Part shown: piece by piece, positions 38,511-47,325 of the stretch
Position numbering within the stretch: position 1 is the stretch's first letter
Layout: every line of letters begins with the position of its first letter
Assembly: GCF_000943555.1 (NCBI RefSeq)
Contig: NZ_JTDV01000003.1
Span: 372,001-436,000 of the forward strand
Length of the DNA stretch: 64,000 nt
Origin: Neotamlana nanhaiensis
GTDB taxonomy: Bacteria > Bacteroidota > Bacteroidia > Flavobacteriales > Flavobacteriaceae
Reading direction: 5' to 3'
Program-made: the position numbers and the translations under genes
Notes under the pieces: model-generated
Seen by the model: only the letters and a program-made list of their open reading frames with translations
Told to the model about the DNA's origin: nothing
Databases searched by the model: none

Positions 38511-41500
38511 ATGAATCAAACAGCCAACCTAGTTAAAAACTACCATAAGCTTATTGTAGAACAAGCTCCTGTATCTATTGCCATGCTAGATACAAACATG
38601 GTATATATTGCCGTTTCGAACAAATGGTGTAAAGATTATAAAAAAGAAAAAGAAATTATAATAGGAAGATCGCATTATGATGTTTTTCCCGAAATAGGAG
38701 ACGATTGGAAAGAAAAGCATAAGGCTTGTTTAAATGGAGCAATCGATGTTTGCGATGAAGCGCCGTTTGTAAGGCGTGATGGGACAGTACAATGGATTTA
38801 TTGGGATGTTAGACCTTGGTATAATGAAGACGACAGCATTGGAGGTTTATTAATGTTTACAGGCGACATTACAGACCAATACAAATTAAAAAAAGAAAGT
38901 GATAAGGTAAAAAAAATATTGGATAGTACCAATAAAATTTCTAAAATAGGTATTTGGGAACTTGATTTAGCTACAGATAATTATACCTTAAATTCTGTTG
39001 CAAAAGAAATATTAAAACTACCTGATAATTACCAGCCCAAAGGAAAAGATACCTTTAATTTTCTTAGCGATAATAATAAAAAACGTTTAGAAGAGGCTGT
39101 TAAAGAAGTTATTGTAAATAAAACACCATTTGATATTGAGCTTCAAGTTGAAACCTATACAGGCGAGGTAATTTGGATTCGAGATATTGGCCAAGGCGAG
39201 TTTTTTAACGATAAATGTATAAGGCTTTATGGTTGTTTTCAAGATGTAACGCATATAAAAGAGGAAAATTTAAAGACTCAAAAGCAAAATGAAAAATTAA
39301 ATGAAGCGCAAAAAATTGCTAAGTTAGGTCATTTTAGCATTAAAATTCCAAGTGGACAGGTTGTCTGGTCTGATAACTTGTACAATATTATGGGAATGAG
39401 TAGAGGTGTTGAAGATATTTCTATTAACACCGTAATTAATTTAACTGTTGAAGAAGATCGTGAAAAATTAAATAAACATTTTGAAAAAACTCTTGCAGAA
39501 AAGCAATTTGGAGAAGAGTTAGTACATCGTGTTTTAACACCAAAAGGCGATTTAAAATATATTCGTGTTTTAGGAGAGGTTGTAACAAATGAAGACTCAA
39601 GTATAACGGAGGTTATAGGTACTTGCCAAGATATTACGCAACAACATGTTGCAGAATTAAAGTTTAAAGGTTTACTAGAATCTGCTCCAGATGCCATGAT
39701 AATAGCCAATGTTAACGGTGTAATACAAATTGTAAATAAAGAAGCTGTAAAACTATTTGGATATGAGCCTCACGAAATAGCAGGTAAACCAGTTGAGGTT
39801 TTAGTTCCAGATAGGTTTTTGGGGCATCACAAAAGTTTACGAGATGGATATCATAAACAACCTAAACATAAACAATATCTTCAAAATAAAGATTTGTTTG
39901 GAAAGAAGAAAAATGGAGAAGTTTTTCCAATACAAATAAGCTTAAGCCCAATACAAACCGAAGAAGGAAAGTTGGTATCTGCTGCCATACGTGATATTAC
40001 CAGCCAAAAAAAAGCAGAACAGGAAATTTTAGATAAGAATAGAATGCTAAATTTTACTGAAAATTTGGCTAAAATGGGAAGTTGGGAGTACAACCTAGAA
40101 ACCAATATTATAAAGTGGTCTAATGGTATGTATAAGTTGTTGGATTTTGAAGAAACAGGTTTTCCAATTACATTAAAATATTATTATTCTTTTATTCACC
40201 CAGAATACAAAGAATATGTAGAAAATGAATTTGTAAATATTTTTAAAACCAAATCTTACGGTGATGTAAAAGAATACAAAATTATAAGTAACACAGGTGC
40301 AATAAAAATATTACAATCTAAAGGGGAATTAATAAAAAATAGCAACGGACGTATAATCTCCATAAAAGGCACAAGTCTAGACGTAACCAAAGCGAGAGAA
40401 ATAGCTCAAGAGATTGAGAAAAAACAAGAGATGTTAACTTTTGCAGAAGATTTGGCTAAAATTGGGAATTGGCAATGGAGTGCTAAAACAGATGTGTTTT
40501 ATTGGTCGGATGGATTATATAACTTATTAGAACTAGATAAAGCTACTGTGCCCAAAGTTATAGATGCAGATTATTACTTAAAATTTGTTCACCCAGACGA
40601 CCTTGAATATGTGTTATTAGAAATAAACAAACTATCCAAAACAAAAAAGAAAGAAAAAGTAATAATTTATCGGGTAATTACAGCAAAAGGCAATACTATA
40701 ATTGTAGAAGCTAAAGGAAAAGTTGTATTAGATGTTAATGGTAACATTGAACTGGTTAAAGGTACCATGCAAAACGTTACCAAAGAAAAGGAATTAGAAT
40801 TAGAGCTAACCAAAAAAAACGATATGCTAAATTTTGCCGAAGATTTAGCAGTGATGGGACATTGGCAATGGGATGTGGTTGATGGTACAACGAAGTGGTC
40901 TAAAACAATGTACAAAATTTTTGGTGTTGATAAATCTTTAAAAGCAATAACTGATAACTTTTATTTAAAGTTAATTCATCCAGACGATAGGGAGTATTTT
41001 AAACTTCATATGGAAAAAGTAATGCGCGTTAAAAAGTTTTCGGGTACATTAGTTTATAGAATTTTAACCAATAAAGGTGTGGTTAAAACAGTTCATTCCA
41101 AAGGTAAAATTTGGCTTAATAGTATAGGAGATATTATTAAAATAAACGGCACAACTCAAGATGTAACTAAACAAAAAAAGCTTTCTGAAGAAATTACGGA
41201 AAAAAACGATATGTTAAGTTTTGCCGAAAACATCGCTTTGCTTGGTAATTGGCAATGGAATGTGCAAACAAATTCCGTCGTATGGTCACAGGGATTTAAT
41301 AATATTATGGAAATAGATAAACCAATAGATAATCCAACTTTTGAGTATTATTTCGAGAATTTTATTCACCCAGACGATAAATTACGTTTTGCAGAATATG
41401 TTCAAGAAGTAATTACTAAAAAATATTTTGATGAATCTATAGAAGTTAAGGTTGTAACTGCCAAAGGCAAAACAAAAATTATAAGTGTAATAGGCGAAGT

Positions 41501-42686
41501 TATAATCGACGAAAACAACGAGGTTTTAATATTAAAAGGCGCAGCACAAGACGTTACAAAGCAAAAACTTAATGAAATAGAATTGCGGGAAAAAAATAGA
41601 ATGTTAAGTTATTCTGAGAATTTGGCAACTATTGGGAATTGGACTTATGATGTTAATAATGATGATTTTACATGGTCTCAAGGGGTGCTAAATATTCTTG
41701 AAATAACAAGTCCTCCTAAATCTATTTCATTTTTTAATTATTATGTAGCAGAATTTGTTCATCCTCAAGATAAAGAAGAACTTATTAAAAGGTTTAATAG
41801 AATATTAATAGATAAAGAGTTTGATAATGATATTGACCATAGAATAATAACCAAAACGGGTAAAATAAAAGATATTGTTATTGAAGGAGGTGTAGTTTTA
41901 AACAATAATGGAGATATTGTAACAATAAAAGGCTCGTATCAAGATCTAACTAAACATTTACAGGAACAAAAACGTATGTTAAAAACAAATTTGAGGTTAG
42001 AAGTTTTAGCAAAACGTCTTATTAATCAAAATAAACAACTATCAGACTTTGCACAAATTACATCACATAATCTTAGAGCGCCGGTTAGTAATTTAAATTC
42101 GCTTTTAGATTTATACCATACGAGTGAAACGAACACCGAAAAATCTCAACTATTTGATAAGTTTGAAAATGTCGTAGGGCATTTAACCACAACCTTAAAT
42201 ACCCTGGTTGAAGCTTTAAAAACTAAAAACGATGCTTCAAAAATTACGGAAATTAAGTTTAGTAATGTTTTGAAAAAAACACAAGAAACACTGGTGGCTC
42301 AAATACACGAAAGTAAAGCTGTTATACATTCCGATTTTTCAGAAGTAAGTAAAATTTCATATAATAAATTTTATTTAGAGAGTATTTTACTTAATTTAGT
42401 AGAAAATGCCATAAAATATAGAGCAAAAAACCGCAAGCCAGAAATTTTTGTAAAAACAGAGTTAATTAATGGTAATATTAAATTAATGGTAAAAGATAAT
42501 GGCTTAGGTATTAATTTACAACGGCATGGTGACAAATTATTTGGTTTAAATAAAGTGTTTCATAGGCACCCAGAAGCAAAAGGAGTAGGTTTATTTATGA
42601 CTAAAGTGCAGGTAGAAACCATGGGAGGTAGTATATTTGCAACCAGTGAGGTAAATGAGGGCTCAACCTTTACTGTATTATTTTAA
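38511..42686 (+). CDS. Cytoplasmic hybrid-less sensor histidine kinase with about nine PAS domains
   Basis: 1391 residues with no membrane segment. The N-terminus is a PAS domain (EQAPVSIAMLDTNMVYIAVS); further PAS/PAC units begin near 135, 265 and 385 (LLESAPDAMIIANVNGVIQI). Then five units of one type start at residues 512, 641, 772, 901 and 1031, each opening with ML-F/Y-E-[DN]-A-GNW and a conserved W-S pair. The kinase has H1186 in SHNLRAPV, the N box LLNLVENAIKYR, and the G boxes KDNGLGIN and GVGLFMTK. It probably senses a soluble signal through bound ligands in one or more PAS pockets and passes phosphate to the receiver protein encoded 9 bases downstream. Only one kinase domain, no receiver or output domain. 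Signal unknown. Confidence 0.93.
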   Translation: MNQTANLVKNYHKLIVEQAPVSIAMLDTNMVYIAVSNKWCKDYKKEKEIIIGRSHYDVFPEIGDDWKEKHKACLNGAIDVCDEAPFVRRDGTVQWIYWDVRPWYNEDDSIGGLLMFTGDITDQYKLKKESDKVKKILDSTNKISKIGIWELDLATDNYTLNSVAKEILKLPDNYQPKGKDTFNFLSDNNKKRLEEAVKEVIVNKTPFDIELQVETYTGEVIWIRDIGQGEFFNDKCIRLYGCFQDVTHIKEENLKTQKQNEKLNEAQKIAKLGHFSIKIPSGQVVWSDNLYNIMGMSRGVEDISINTVINLTVEEDREKLNKHFEKTLAEKQFGEELVHRVLTPKGDLKYIRVLGEVVTNEDSSITEVIGTCQDITQQHVAELKFKGLLESAPDAMIIANVNGVIQIVNKEAVKLFGYEPHEIAGKPVEVLVPDRFLGHHKSLRDGYHKQPKHKQYLQNKDLFGKKKNGEVFPIQISLSPIQTEEGKLVSAAIRDITSQKKAEQEILDKNRMLNFTENLAKMGSWEYNLETNIIKWSNGMYKLLDFEETGFPITLKYYYSFIHPEYKEYVENEFVNIFKTKSYGDVKEYKIISNTGAIKILQSKGELIKNSNGRIISIKGTSLDVTKAREIAQEIEKKQEMLTFAEDLAKIGNWQWSAKTDVFYWSDGLYNLLELDKATVPKVIDADYYLKFVHPDDLEYVLLEINKLSKTKKKEKVIIYRVITAKGNTIIVEAKGKVVLDVNGNIELVKGTMQNVTKEKELELELTKKNDMLNFAEDLAVMGHWQWDVVDGTTKWSKTMYKIFGVDKSLKAITDNFYLKLIHPDDREYFKLHMEKVMRVKKFSGTLVYRILTNKGVVKTVHSKGKIWLNSIGDIIKINGTTQDVTKQKKLSEEITEKNDMLSFAENIALLGNWQWNVQTNSVVWSQGFNNIMEIDKPIDNPTFEYYFENFIHPDDKLRFAEYVQEVITKKYFDESIEVKVVTAKGKTKIISVIGEVIIDENNEVLILKGAAQDVTKQKLNEIELREKNRMLSYSENLATIGNWTYDVNNDDFTWSQGVLNILEITSPPKSISFFNYYVAEFVHPQDKEELIKRFNRILIDKEFDNDIDHRIITKTGKIKDIVIEGGVVLNNNGDIVTIKGSYQDLTKHLQEQKRMLKTNLRLEVLAKRLINQNKQLSDFAQITSHNLRAPVSNLNSLLDLYHTSETNTEKSQLFDKFENVVGHLTTTLNTLVEALKTKNDASKITEIKFSNVLKKTQETLVAQIHESKAVIHSDFSEVSKISYNKFYLESILLNLVENAIKYRAKNRKPEIFVKTELINGNIKLMVKDNGLGINLQRHGDKLFGLNKVFHRHPEAKGVGLFMTKVQVETMGGSIFATSEVNEGSTFTVLF

Positions 42687-42695
42687 AATATATAT

Positions 42696-43112
42696 ATGAA
42701 TAGCAATTTAAATATTTGCATAGTTGATGACGATGAGGTGTATCAATTTACAGTAGCAAAAGCTTTAGAAACTATCAATTTTAACAAAAACATTTTAGCG
42801 TTTTATGATGGTGAAGAAGCATTTAACTATTTAATAGAGAACCTCGATAATTCTAGCCAACTTCCTGATGTTATTCTTTTAGATATTAATATGCCTATAA
42901 TGGATGGTTTTCAATTTATGGAGGAGTACGTAAAAATTAAACCCAAAGTAGGTAAACGTATTACCATTTATATGGTGTCTTCATCTGTAGATCCTTACGA
43001 TTTAGAAAAAGCAAAAAGTATTAGCGACATATCCGATTATATTATTAAACCTATTAAACGTGGCGAACTTACAGCCATATTTAAAAAATTAAATGATAAC
43101 GGGAATATTTAA
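42696..43112 (+). CDS. Single-domain response regulator, partner of the multi-PAS kinase
   Basis: 138 residues of receiver domain only: acidic pocket CIVDDDEVYQ, phospho-acceptor Asp in ILLDINMPIMDG, switch Ser/Thr in YMVSSSVDP, and Lys in YIIKPIKRGEL. No DNA-binding or enzymatic output domain. It resembles the Rcp1-type regulators that accompany phytochrome-like kinases, which work by protein-protein contacts or as a phosphate carrier. Starting 9 bases after the kinase stop, it is surely its cognate partner. A promoter for the following hpf gene would have to lie in the 97-base gap. Confidence 0.95.
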   Translation: MNSNLNICIVDDDEVYQFTVAKALETINFNKNILAFYDGEEAFNYLIENLDNSSQLPDVILLDINMPIMDGFQFMEEYVKIKPKVGKRITIYMVSSSVDPYDLEKAKSISDISDYIIKPIKRGELTAIFKKLNDNGNI

Positions 43113-43209
43113 TGGTTACAATCTTTTTGGTTTTATGATTTTTATCACAAAATAAAAGTTGTTAAAGCGTTATATTTACAATATGCAAACCATGTAAACT
43201 ATAACAAAT

Positions 43210-43509
43210 ATGACAGTAAATATTCAGTACGTAGGGCTAGATACTAGCGAAACCTTATCAAATTTCACAACAGATAAGCTATTAAATTTATCGAATAAAT
43301 ACGAGTTTTTAATAAGTGCCGAGGTGCATTTTAAACAAGACGAAAAAGATTTTAATAAAGGTAAAATTTGCAATATAGAATTGAGTTTACCGGGACCGCG
43401 ACTTTTTGCTACATCTAACACACATAATTTTGAGGTTTCAATTAGGGAAACTATTAGCGAATTAGAGCGCCAAATAAAAAAAAGAAAACATATTTTTAAC
43501 GTGCACTAG
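43210..43509 (+). CDS. hpf: Ribosome hibernation promoting factor (short HPF/RaiA)
   Basis: 99 residues, the short form. The beta-alpha-beta-beta-beta-alpha fold signature is visible: VNIQYVGLDTSETLSNFTTDKL at the start, the IELSLPGPRLFATSNTHNFE strand pair, then a basic C-terminal helix ending QIKKRKH. It binds the decoding region of idle 30S subunits and drives 100S dimers or silences 70S ribosomes. Its stop codon overlaps that of the convergent rlmH in a CTAG, so both 3' ends are shared. The similarly ribosome-directed rlmH on the other strand may be co-regulated by transcript overlap, which is inference. Confidence 0.93.
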   Translation: MTVNIQYVGLDTSETLSNFTTDKLLNLSNKYEFLISAEVHFKQDEKDFNKGKICNIELSLPGPRLFATSNTHNFEVSIRETISELERQIKKRKHIFNVH

Positions 43510-43979
43510 CGATGGTGGTAGGGTTCGTTACGTAAAATAGTGAATCCCCTATATAATTGTTCAATAAAAAATAAGCGAATCATTTGGTGGGAAAATGTCA
43601 TTTTAGATAGTGATATTTTCCCATTTGCTTTTTTATAAACATCTTCAGAAAACCCATAAGGACCTCCAATAACAAAAACAAGTTGCTTTATACCCGAATT
43701 CATATGTTTTTGTAAGTAATTGGCAAAATTTACAGAATCAAATTGTTTGCCGTTTTCATCAAGTAAAATTAAAACGTCTGTATTGTTAATTTTATTCAAA
43801 ATGAGTTCACCTTCCTTTTGTTTTTGTTGTGTTTCACTTAAATTTTTTACGTTTTTTATATCTGGAATAATTTCAAAATTAAATTTTACATAAAACCCCA
43901 ATCGCTTTTCATATTCTGCAATTAAAGAAAGTAAGGGTTTGCTGTCGGTTTTTCCAATGGCAAGAAGCGTAATCGTCAT
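43506..43979 (-). CDS. rlmH: 23S rRNA (pseudouridine1915-N3)-methyltransferase
   Basis: 157 residues, normal for RlmH (SPOUT class, trefoil knot), which methylates pseudouridine 1915 in helix 69 of 23S rRNA using SAM. Signatures: the LLDENGKQFDSVNFA loop, FVIGGPYGFSEDVYKKA, and the C-terminal SKMTFSHQMIRLFFIEQLYRG ending in NEPYHHR. The convergent overlap with hpf is only 4 bases, and the palindrome CTAG supplies both TAG stops. nadC is divergent from it. Confidence 0.97.
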   Translation of the reverse strand: MTITLLAIGKTDSKPLLSLIAEYEKRLGFYVKFNFEIIPDIKNVKNLSETQQKQKEGELILNKINNTDVLILLDENGKQFDSVNFANYLQKHMNSGIKQLVFVIGGPYGFSEDVYKKANGKISLSKMTFSHQMIRLFFIEQLYRGFTILRNEPYHHR

Positions 43980-44081
43980 AAATGTAAAAGTTATAGTACG
44001 AAATTATGAATAATGAATTTAAATTCCACATTAATACCAAATTCATAAAAGTAAAATTTAATAAAGTCGCGCAATTTTTTA

Positions 44082-44089
44082 TTTTTGTT
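44082..44089 (+). promoter_or_regulatory. Candidate -7 box for nadC
   Basis: TATTTTTG, an exact match to TAnnTTTG, 20 bases before the ATG at 44109. No TTG is found at the expected -33 position, so confidence is limited. Confidence 0.4.
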
Positions 44090-44108
44090 CAAAACTAACT
44101 ACAAAAAC

Positions 44109-44969
44109 ATGATTACACAAGAGCAGTTCGATACAGAAGTTAAAATGATAATTGCTAATGCCATTAGAGAAGATGTTGGCGATGGCGATCATAGTTCTTT
44201 AGCCTGTATACCAGAGAATGCCCGCGGACGTGCAAAACTATTAGTAAAAGATAAAGGTATTATTGGCGGTGTAAATTTTGCCAAAAAAGTATTTGCTTAT
44301 GTTGATAAAAATTTGCGTCTTGATGTAAAAATTGAAGATGGTACCGAAGTATCATTTGGTGATGTTGTTATGTATGTTGAAGGACCTTCGCAATCTATTT
44401 TAAAAGCCGAACGTACCGTTTTAAATGCCATGCAACGTATGAGTGCTATAGCTACTAAAACAAAAATGTTTGTCGATTTAATTGAAGGTACTGGCACAAA
44501 AATTTTAGATACTCGTAAAACAACACCAGGTATTCGCGTGTTAGAAAAATGGGCTGTAAAAATTGGTGGTGGCGAAAACCATAGGTTTGCACTATACGAT
44601 ATGATTATGCTTAAAGATAATCATATTGATTTTGCAGGAGGTATTACCAAAGCCATCGAAATGACTAAAAATTACCTAAAAGAAACGGGTAAAGACCTGC
44701 AAATAATGGTTGAGGCTAGAAACTTAACCGAAGTTGAAGAAATTTTACAAAATGATGGTATTTATCGTATTATGCTCGATAATTTCGACTACGAAGATAC
44801 TCGTAAAGCCGTAAAGTTAATTGGTAATAAATGCTTAACAGAATCGTCTGGAAACATTAATGAAGCTACTATTAGGTTTTATGCCGAGTGCGGTGTAAAC
44901 TACATTTCTAGTGGAGCATTAACGCATTCGGTTTACAATATGGATTTAAGCCTAAAAGCGGTAAAATAG
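44109..44969 (+). CDS. nadC: Nicotinate-nucleotide pyrophosphorylase (quinolinate phosphoribosyltransferase)
   Basis: 286 residues from the ATG at 44109; the open frame reaches 44085, which lies inside the likely promoter. The enzyme converts quinolinate and PRPP to nicotinate mononucleotide in de novo NAD synthesis. Motifs: EDVGDGDHSS, LNAMQRMSAIATKT, the active-site LDTRKTTPGIRVLEKWAV, and MLKDNHIDFAGG. The C-terminal SGNINEATIRFYAECGVNYIS completes the barrel. No nadA/nadB neighbours are present in this window. Confidence 0.97.
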   Translation: MITQEQFDTEVKMIIANAIREDVGDGDHSSLACIPENARGRAKLLVKDKGIIGGVNFAKKVFAYVDKNLRLDVKIEDGTEVSFGDVVMYVEGPSQSILKAERTVLNAMQRMSAIATKTKMFVDLIEGTGTKILDTRKTTPGIRVLEKWAVKIGGGENHRFALYDMIMLKDNHIDFAGGITKAIEMTKNYLKETGKDLQIMVEARNLTEVEEILQNDGIYRIMLDNFDYEDTRKAVKLIGNKCLTESSGNINEATIRFYAECGVNYISSGALTHSVYNMDLSLKAVK

Positions 44970-45033
44970 CATTTGGTAAAAATTAGGTTTGTTTGTTTTT
45001 TTTTTTTGAAGGTGCTTCAACGTATACTTTTAT

Positions 45034-45041
45034 TAACTTTG
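45034..45041 (+). promoter_or_regulatory. Candidate -7 box for yihY
   Basis: TAACTTTG matches TAnnTTTG and lies 23 bases before the ATG at 45065. The nearest TTG upstream (45006-45008) is 25 bases away, slightly longer than the usual spacer. Confidence 0.4.
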
Positions 45042-45064
45042 TAATAAATTAATGCGACGTATAA

Positions 45065-46006
45065 ATGAGTAAACCTATTGAAGACAAATTAAATAAAATA
45101 CCAATTATAAATGTCTTAGTTAGGTTTTTAAAAAAAATTAAATTGCCAGGACTAGTTGGCCTTTCATTTTACGATTTAATAGAACTTTACATTACAGGCA
45201 TTGTAAAAGGAGCTTTAACAACACGTGCAAGTGCCATAGCCTTTAGCTTTTTTACGGCTTTGTTTCCGTTTTTATTGTTTGTACTCATTATTATTCCGTA
45301 TATACCAATAGACGATTTTAAAATAGAATTTTTACGTTTTTTAGAATCGTTTTTACCACCAACAACATCCGATTTTTTCTTTACTAATATTTTCGAGAAT
45401 ATCGATAATTCGCAACGCGGCGGTTTATTATCATCAGTTTTTGTGTTGTCGTTGTTATTAATGGCAAACGGGGTAAATGCCGTGTTTTCGGGTTTTGAAA
45501 ATTCGTATCACGAACAGTTAACCCGTAACGTATTTAGGCAGTACATGTATGCCTTAGGCATTGCTTTAATTTTGGCTTTTTTACTTATTTTAACCATTGC
45601 CGTTTTAGGATATTTTCAAATTTATATCGTACAAGGTTTGGTCGATGCCTTAAAAGAAAGTAGACTAGAGGTAGACGTAAATGGCGTGTTTTGGGCCAAC
45701 GTTGTAAAATACACTTTCTTTGTTTTAATGGTTTATATAGCAACATCTACTTTGTATTATTTTGGAACACACGAGGGCAAACAATCAAAATTTTTCTCGG
45801 TAGGAGCCTTATTTACCACCGTTTTAATAATGCTTACTTCTTTTTTATTTGGAGTTTATATCGAAAATTTTAGTCAGTACAATAAACTTTACGGATCTAT
45901 TGGGGCATTATTAATTTTACTTTTCTATTTGTGGTTAAATGCTAATATTTTATTACTTGGCTACGAACTTAATGCGTCGTTAAATAAGTTAAAGAAGACG
46001 TCCTAA
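45065..46006 (+). CDS. YihY/BrkB family inner-membrane protein
   Basis: 313 residues with about six membrane segments. Family features: LTTRASAIAFSFFTALFPF in the first membrane segment, SLLLMANGVNAVFSGFENSY, and the C-terminal YGSIGALLILLFYLWLNANI with LLGYELNA. These proteins were once misnamed RNase BN; a role in membrane transport is suspected but not settled. The C-terminal end reads SLNKLKKTS. About 1 kb downstream lies a decayed second copy of precisely this 3' end with a different tail, so the present 3' end may have been acquired by recombination. Confidence 0.93.
   Translation: MSKPIEDKLNKIPIINVLVRFLKKIKLPGLVGLSFYDLIELYITGIVKGALTTRASAIAFSFFTALFPFLLFVLIIIPYIPIDDFKIEFLRFLESFLPPTTSDFFFTNIFENIDNSQRGGLLSSVFVLSLLLMANGVNAVFSGFENSYHEQLTRNVFRQYMYALGIALILAFLLILTIAVLGYFQIYIVQGLVDALKESRLEVDVNGVFWANVVKYTFFVLMVYIATSTLYYFGTHEGKQSKFFSVGALFTTVLIMLTSFLFGVYIENFSQYNKLYGSIGALLILLFYLWLNANILLLGYELNASLNKLKKTS
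45843..45982 (+). repeat. Upstream arm of a diverged direct repeat (yihY 3' end)
   Basis: This part of yihY is repeated at 47007-47147 with one base inserted. Over the 37 aligned codons from SQYN to NASL the amino acids are identical while about 20 codons differ synonymously, roughly 79 % DNA identity. Confidence 0.85.
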
Positions 46007-46458
46007 TTAGGTTTCTTTAAAATTTATAAATAAGAAAGATTAATAGGTTACCTAAAAATCACAACTTAGTTTTAAAAGCATGGAGCAACTTTTTGATTTT
46101 ACATGTTCTTTTATGTTTTTTAGTCTATAAAATGTAAGATAAACTCGTTAATATGACATTACGCGTAAAAGTAAATATTTATATTTATCATGCTATTAAT
46201 TAACCATTTAAGTTAGTCAGGATTTAAAAAAAAATGAAAGTTGAACTTATTTTTTAAGTTATTCTATTTACAGAGCTAAATTCATTTTATTTTATGAAAC
46301 ACACTTTAAAAAACTGAAAAATATAGATACATAATTTTATTAAAAGGATTAAATGAAATCCAATTTGATGTTGTCATATATTTTATGAAATTTAGTGTTA
46401 TTTTGAATTGATAAGAGTGCAGTAATTGATAGTTTTTAGTGATTAATTTATATTAAAA
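46007..46458. other. 452-base AT-rich stretch without a recognisable gene
   Basis: Stop codons are frequent in all frames and no family-like peptide is visible. It holds a weak hairpin (AACTTA / TAAGTT near 46244-46261) and probably the leader of the small lipoprotein gene. No exact TAnnTTTG box was found. Confidence 0.6.
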
Positions 46459-46725
46459 ATGAAAAACATGAGAAAAAAAATTACGTTATCAATTGTTGTA
46501 GTAGCTATGCTAGTTTTTACTAATTGTTCTGAAGTCGAAGAAGCAAAAGACACCTTAGATGGCTTAAGTTGTTTAAATAAATTAGCAAGGTTAAGCGATA
46601 ATGACGATGATTATACTTGCGAGGAATTAATAAGGGAACTTAATAAACTTAAAGGTTCTTGTTCTTCTATTTCAGAAGATATTCAAGATTATATAGATGC
46701 TTTTGAAAGTAGCTGTGAAGATTAA
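46459..46725 (+). CDS. Small Cys-rich lipoprotein of unknown function
   Basis: 88 residues (85 if the ATG at 46468 is used). A basic start and hydrophobic segment end in a lipobox-like LVFTNC. The mature part begins CSEVEEAKD; acidic residues right after the lipidated Cys resemble the surface-export signal of Bacteroidota lipoproteins. The rest is acidic and helical with four more cysteines (C-L-N, TCEE, GSCSS, SSCED) that could form two disulfides. I recognise no family. It lies alone between two long non-coding stretches inside the diverged yihY repeat, so it may have arrived with a recombination event. Its terminator candidate is 235 bases downstream at 46961. Confidence 0.65.
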   Translation: MKNMRKKITLSIVVVAMLVFTNCSEVEEAKDTLDGLSCLNKLARLSDNDDDYTCEELIRELNKLKGSCSSISEDIQDYIDAFESSCED

Positions 46726-46960
46726 TTTAAAAGCGGCCTTTATAAAACTATTTTTCTTTTCCACAGCTTTAATATGTTAAGGTAGAACAGTCAATTCTAA
46801 AGGTTCTAAATACCTAAAGAAATGTTCAGGTTAATAATTCTTTAATATGTATTAACTTTAGCATTTTTTAAGTGTTGTTTTTTTGCTTAATAGCAATAAT
46901 GCTGTTGTTTATTTAAGCTGATTAATTGAATAAATTTTAAATTGATATATTTTATGATTT

Positions 46961-46989
46961 AAGACTGCATAAGAATGGCAGTCTTTTTT
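46961..46989 (+). terminator. Hairpin terminator just upstream of the yihY fragment
   Basis: 8-bp stem AAGACTGC / GCAGTCTT with a 9-base loop and six T. It could end the small-lipoprotein transcript. Confidence 0.8.
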
Positions 46990-47006
46990 CTTTAAAATAT
47001 TTTAGG

Positions 47007-47189
47007 TTTTATAGGGAGTTTATATCGAAAAATTAAAGTCAGTATAACAAACTTTACGGTTCTATAGGAGCATTATTGATTTTGTTATTTTATTTATGGT
47101 TGAATGCCAATATTTTACTGCTTGGTTATGAGCTTAACGCCTCACTTCATTTTTTAAGAAAATATCCTAAAGAAGATTCGGGTATTTAG
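47007..47189 (+). pseudogene. Frameshifted 3' remnant of a second yihY-like gene
   Basis: The DNA aligns to the 3' end of the intact yihY at 45843. The fragment starts in frame with GVYIEK, then one extra base (around 47030-47037) shifts the frame. Downstream it reads SQYNKLYGSIGALLILLFY and continues identical in protein to yihY through NASL, then diverges to a tail HFLRKYPKEDSGI and a TAG at 47187-47189. All ~23 base differences over 37 codons are synonymous, so this piece evolved under selection as part of a working gene in another lineage before decay. There is no start codon or 5' part. Confidence 0.85.
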
Positions 47190-47325
47190 GATAATTCTTA
47201 TGGTTTTTCCATCACTCTTTAGCTAAAAAAAATACATTTCATCGGTTGTAGTTGTTAGCAAATTTCCTTTTATCTATTTTCATTAATCATTTAGATTAGC
47301 TATTAACCTTAACAACCAATTATTT

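Larger units (their letters stand above)
46726..47325. other. 600-base stretch without an intact gene
   Basis: It contains a terminator (46961-46989) and a decayed yihY 3' fragment (47007-47189). The remainder, 46726-46960 and 47190-47325, shows no coding signal or recognisable site; the last part should carry the promoter of the gene at 47326. Confidence 0.65.
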
